Shown one piece after another: positions 45,618 to 48,711 of a stretch of 48,711 bases of DNA (position 1 is the first letter of the stretch; each line of letters opens with the position of its first letter). A model generated the notes under the pieces. The model worked only from the letters and a program-made list of their open reading frames with translations, ran no database searches and was not told where the DNA came from. The DNA is from Pelomonas sp. KK5. Lineage in GTDB: Bacteria > Pseudomonadota > Gammaproteobacteria > Burkholderiales > Burkholderiaceae_C. The stretch lies in contig NZ_LYVQ01000014.1 in assembly GCF_001984095.1 (NCBI RefSeq), forward strand, positions 1 through 48,711, given 5' to 3'. The position numbers were made by a program, and so were the translations under genes.

Positions 45618-47531
45618 TCAGCGACCGCTCGGCACGTACTGAGGAGTCGAGTCTTCCCAGAGGCTGTCGGTGATCTGCCGCTGGCCGCTGCCGTCGGCGT
45701 TCATCACCCAGAGCTGGCCGTAGGGCTGGAAGGTCATGTCGTAGTGCGGCGCCTCGTCGCGGTAGCCGTTGCGCGCGCTGTTGAACAGGATCTGCCTGCC
45801 GTCGGGCGTCCAGACCGCGTGGCCGTCGCTGGCCGGGTGCGTGGTCAGGCGCTTGAGGTCCGTGCCATCCGGCTTGATCGTCCAGATGTCGAAGTTGGAC
45901 CAGATGCTGTTTGGGATCTTCTCCCCGCGGGTGAACATGATGCGGCTGCCGTCGGGCGACCAGATCGGCAGGTTGTCGTAGCCGTGGGTCAGCTCGCGGA
46001 TCTTGCGCGTCTCCAGGTCGAGGATGCGAAGGCCCATCTTGCTGTAGTCCGTGCCTTCGCCGAACCAGGAGCGGAACACGACCTGTTTCCCATCGGCCGA
46101 GAAGCTCGGGAAGCCGGCGTTGAAGACCGAGTCGTCGGTCAGCGCCTCGGCGCCGGTGCCGTCGCGGCGCACGCGCATCAGCTTCGCGCCGCCCTTGCCG
46201 CGCTCGGTGAACCAGCTGCCGAGGCCGAAGACGATCCATTCGCCATCGGGCGACCAGACCGGGAAGAAGGCGCCGGCCAGGCCGCGCTTGACCAGGCCCA
46301 TGTCCAGGCCGCCCTGCTTCGTGACGTCGAAAACGCGCCTGCGCTCGGAGCCGTCGGGCCGCATGATGTCCACCGAGGAGTCGTCGCCCTTGGCGGTCAG
46401 CACCATCATGCCGTCGGTGCGGGCGAAGGCGGGCCACACGTCGGTGTAGCGGTACTCGCGATCGGCGTCCCAGCTGAACAGCGGCTGGTTCTGCTTCCAG
46501 CCGCGCCAGGTGAACTTCTCGTAGATCACCTGCTTGCCGTCCGGCGACCAGCTCGGCGTGCGCAGGCCGGGGATCTTCACTACCGCCTTGCCTGCCGCTG
46601 TCGAATACAGGCCCTCGCCGGCGCCGCCCTTGCGGCGGTAGGCGATCTCCTCGGCGCCGACGTACTGCGGGCTGATCTTGAAGCCGGGGCCGCTGGTGTG
46701 CTCGACGCGCTCGCCCGTGGCGACATCCACCGAGACGATCTGCGAGGTGATCTGCGGCAACAGGTCCGGGCGAAGCACCCAGTAGGTGTACTCGGACAGC
46801 GTCTCGTAGAACACGATGCGCTTGCCGTCCTGCGACCACTTGGGCGAGCCCTGGCAGTAGTCCTTGCGCGTGCTCACCCGGCGGAAGCCCGTGCCGTCCG
46901 CTCGGATGACGTAGATGGACAGCTCCTGCGTGTGTTCCCAGCCGGCGCCGTTGTGGTGGCCTTTCCATTCCGTGTTGCGGTCGGAGGAGAAGGCGAGCCA
47001 CTGGCCGTCGGGCGACCAGGACGGGCGGAAGAAGCCGTCGGGCAGCATCGGGTCGCCCTGGACCCCGGCCACGCCGGTGAGGTTCTTCAGCGCGCCGCTC
47101 TTCAGGTCCTTGACCCAGATATTGGTGCGCAGGCCGTCGCGGGTGCTGACGAAGGCGAGCTTGCCGCCGTCCGGCGAGAGGACGCCGGCGTCATCGACGT
47201 TCGGCGAATCGACGAGGCGTTCGGCCTGCGTGCCGTCCACGCGGGCGCGGTAGATGTTGGCGTTGCCCAGACCGTCGCGCTCGGAGGTGAAGACGATCCA
47301 CTGGCCGTCGGCCGAGAAGGAGGCGTTGAGGTCCAGCGTGCCGCTGTCGATCAGCTTGCGCTCGTTCGTGCCGTCTGCATTGGCGATGTAGATCTGCGAG
47401 GCCGAGGGGCCGATGCGGTTGAGCAGCAGCGGGCCCTGCTTGGCGGCGGCATTTGCTGCCTTGACGGTGGGCGCGAGGGCCAGTGCCGCGGCGGCGCCGA
47501 GAAAGGATCTGCGATCGAGGGTCATCTTCAT
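45618..47531 (-). CDS. Tat-exported PD40/TolB-like beta-propeller protein
   Basis: A 637-residue protein. DRRSFLGAAAALALAPTVKA near the N-terminus is a twin-arginine signal. The rest is at least eight PD40 blades with repeated [FW]-S-x-DG-[KQ] motifs (for example ASFSADGQWIVFTS, PSWSPDGQWLAFSS, PVWSPDGEWIVFGL, PIWSPDGSRIMFTR). There is no C-terminal alpha/beta-hydrolase domain, so it is not a complete S9 prolyl oligopeptidase. It may be a periplasmic binding or scaffold protein, or a lyase with a propeller fold. It overlaps the upstream lactonase-like gene (ATGA). I use the ATG at 47531; 47525 is possible. Confidence 0.8.
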   Translation of the reverse strand: MKMTLDRRSFLGAAAALALAPTVKAANAAAKQGPLLLNRIGPSASQIYIANADGTNERKLIDSGTLDLNASFSADGQWIVFTSERDGLGNANIYRARVDGTQAERLVDSPNVDDAGVLSPDGGKLAFVSTRDGLRTNIWVKDLKSGALKNLTGVAGVQGDPMLPDGFFRPSWSPDGQWLAFSSDRNTEWKGHHNGAGWEHTQELSIYVIRADGTGFRRVSTRKDYCQGSPKWSQDGKRIVFYETLSEYTYWVLRPDLLPQITSQIVSVDVATGERVEHTSGPGFKISPQYVGAEEIAYRRKGGAGEGLYSTAAGKAVVKIPGLRTPSWSPDGKQVIYEKFTWRGWKQNQPLFSWDADREYRYTDVWPAFARTDGMMVLTAKGDDSSVDIMRPDGSERRRVFDVTKQGGLDMGLVKRGLAGAFFPVWSPDGEWIVFGLGSWFTERGKGGAKLMRVRRDGTGAEALTDDSVFNAGFPSFSADGKQVVFRSWFGEGTDYSKMGLRILDLETRKIRELTHGYDNLPIWSPDGSRIMFTRGEKIPNSIWSNFDIWTIKPDGTDLKRLTTHPASDGHAVWTPDGRQILFNSARNGYRDEAPHYDMTFQPYGQLWVMNADGSGQRQITDSLWEDSTPQYVPSGR

Positions 47532-48661
47532 TGCTCTTGCTTCATCGTCACAAAGGTCACGCTGACCGGGCCGGGCGTCTCGACGGACTGGCCGGTGTCG
47601 CCGAGGCGGCCCGAGGCCGGGTCGATGGCGAACAGGTTCACGCGGTTGCTGCGGAAGTTCGCCAGCAGCAGCCAGCGGCCCTCGGGCGAGATGTCGAAGG
47701 CCCAGGGGCCGTCGCCGCCGGCGGGCAGGCGCTGCAGCAGGCTCAGCTCGCCGGTACCTTGATTCACCGCATAGACCAGCAGCGTGGCCTCGCCGCGATC
47801 GGCGATATAGACGAAGCGCCCATCGCGGCTGACGGCGATCTCGGCGGCGCTGCGGGCGCCCTTGAAGCCCTCGCTGGAGATCGCCAGCGTCTGCACGGGA
47901 GACAGCGTCGGCGCATCCCAGCGCAGCACCATCACCTCGGCGCTCAGCTCGTTGAGTACGTAGACGAAGCGGCCCGAGGCGCCGAACACCGCGCGGCGCG
48001 GCCCGCTGCCGGGCGGCGTGGCGAAGGCCGTGTCACCGCTTGCGCTCAGCGCATGCGTGGCTCGGTCGAAGCCGTAGACGAAGACGCGATCGGCGCCCAT
48101 GTCGGCCACCAGCGCGTAGCGGCCGCTCGGGTCGATGCTGATGCCGTGGGCGTGCGGGCCGGCCTGGCGGCGGTGCGGGCCGGAGCCGGTGGCCTTGATC
48201 GTCGAGGCTGGCGTCGCGCCCAGGCTGCCGTCGGGTTTGATCGTTAGCGAGGCCGCGGAGCCGCTGGTGAAATTGGCGGCCAGCAGCGTGGACGAGGGCT
48301 TGTCCAGCGCCAGGAAGGTGGTGCCGCCGCCGCCCGCGTTCGCCGTGTTGATCGGGCTCAGCGCGCCGGTCCTGCGATCGAGCGCGAAGGCCGCGACGCT
48401 GCCGTCCTTGCCGCTGCCATCCTCGGCCACGTAGACCCGCGCCAGCGTCGGATGCGCCACCAGCCAGCGCGACTTGGGCACATCCGCCACCGGCAGCGAA
48501 GCGCTCAGTTGGCCGCTGCAGCCGTCGAAATCGAGCTTGCGCAATTGCGGGCCGTCGCTGCCGATGAACGCGAACGCCTTGCCGCAGGCCACAGGCACGT
48601 CCTCGCGCGTCGCGCAGGCACCCAACGACAGCAGCAAGGCCGCCATCCAGAACATCCTCAT
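47528..48661 (-). CDS. Lactonase-family seven-bladed propeller lipoprotein
   Basis: A 377-residue protein of the 6-phosphogluconolactonase-like YbhE/carboxy-cis,cis-muconate cyclase fold. The N-terminus ends in a lipobox (LSLGAC, Cys16), so it is probably a lipoprotein in the periplasm or outer membrane rather than the cytoplasmic YbhE enzyme. Typical blades read HAHGISIDPSGRYALVADMGADRVFVY and DGPWAFDISPEGRWLLLANFRSN, with conserved His and Glu/Asp positions. Its stop overlaps the PD40 gene start. Only 50 bp precede it in the window, so its promoter is cut off. The substrate is unknown. Confidence 0.84.
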   Translation of the reverse strand: MRMFWMAALLLSLGACATREDVPVACGKAFAFIGSDGPQLRKLDFDGCSGQLSASLPVADVPKSRWLVAHPTLARVYVAEDGSGKDGSVAAFALDRRTGALSPINTANAGGGGTTFLALDKPSSTLLAANFTSGSAASLTIKPDGSLGATPASTIKATGSGPHRRQAGPHAHGISIDPSGRYALVADMGADRVFVYGFDRATHALSASGDTAFATPPGSGPRRAVFGASGRFVYVLNELSAEVMVLRWDAPTLSPVQTLAISSEGFKGARSAAEIAVSRDGRFVYIADRGEATLLVYAVNQGTGELSLLQRLPAGGDGPWAFDISPEGRWLLLANFRSNRVNLFAIDPASGRLGDTGQSVETPGPVSVTFVTMKQEQ

Positions 48662-48711
48662 CCGCTTGTCTCCGGTGTTATGTCTTCTTCTTTTCTTGCA
48701 CCGAAGAATAG

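Noticed and set aside
45618-47531. S9 prolyl oligopeptidase or dipeptidyl peptidase
   Set aside because: Only propeller blades are present; no GxSxG hydrolase domain at the C-terminus.

Overview
The window is GC-rich, has a chromosomal gene content and looks like a betaproteobacterium of the order Burkholderiales (Roseateles/Mitsuaria/Rubrivivax-like). The indications are the tlpA-aroQ-accB-accC-prmA-zinc-ribbon order, a lysine/alanine-repeat H1-like histone whose C-terminus ends in AAWPFPTGNKP, a PP0621-type protein next to pilSR, and heavy G/C third-position codon use. This placement is inference from gene content; no 16S gene is present.

Positions 1-24,500 hold housekeeping genes. A plus-strand run contains a YqiA-like esterase, an RNase II-family exoribonuclease, a TonB-like protein, aroE, mtgA, a conserved protein of unknown function and a TlpA-like thioredoxin; the last five are joined by successive 4-base ATGA overlaps. 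A second plus-strand group is aroQ-accB-accC-prmA and a zinc-ribbon membrane protein, ending in a three-copy inverted intergenic repeat. On the minus strand lie the H1-like histone gene with a UUCG-loop terminator, nrdB and nrdA. A clear pair of NrdR boxes sits on the nrdA promoter, which is followed by a leader of about 220 nt containing an inverted repeat. Next come pilR/pilS, a PP0621-like gene and ccsA (minus), ffh (plus) and ftsY (minus, tail-to-tail with ffh, 4 bp apart), a tRNA with a CAT anticodon with its own promoter and terminator, and a small orphan gene.

Positions 24,500-43,200 hold an accessory locus that reads as a peptide or modified-amino-acid scavenging system. It contains a TonB-dependent receptor, an M61-type metallopeptidase with a PDZ domain, a Tat-exported class V PLP enzyme (PvdN-like in architecture), a second, cytoplasmic class V PLP enzyme, three S10 serine carboxypeptidases, an exported amidohydrolase, a RidA-family protein, an enolase-superfamily racemase-like protein, an APC permease, an MFS permease and two regulators (a YheO/DauR-type PAS-HTH protein and a MarR protein). 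Four intergenic regions carry variants of one 19-bp inverted repeat, ATTCAAC-N5-GTTGAAT. Three copies lie 30-34 bp upstream of the start codons of the RidA operon, the receptor and the M61 operon, and a half-degenerate copy lies just upstream of the PAS-HTH regulator gene. This points to one local regulon. The MarR-side operon has a separate palindrome, AACGGTA-AA-TACCGTT, in its divergent promoter. Substrate and function are not established.

Positions 43,200-48,711 carry two half-size YeeE/YedE sulfur-transport-family proteins and a minus-strand operon of a lactonase-like lipoprotein, a Tat-exported PD40 propeller protein and a methyl-accepting chemotaxis protein.
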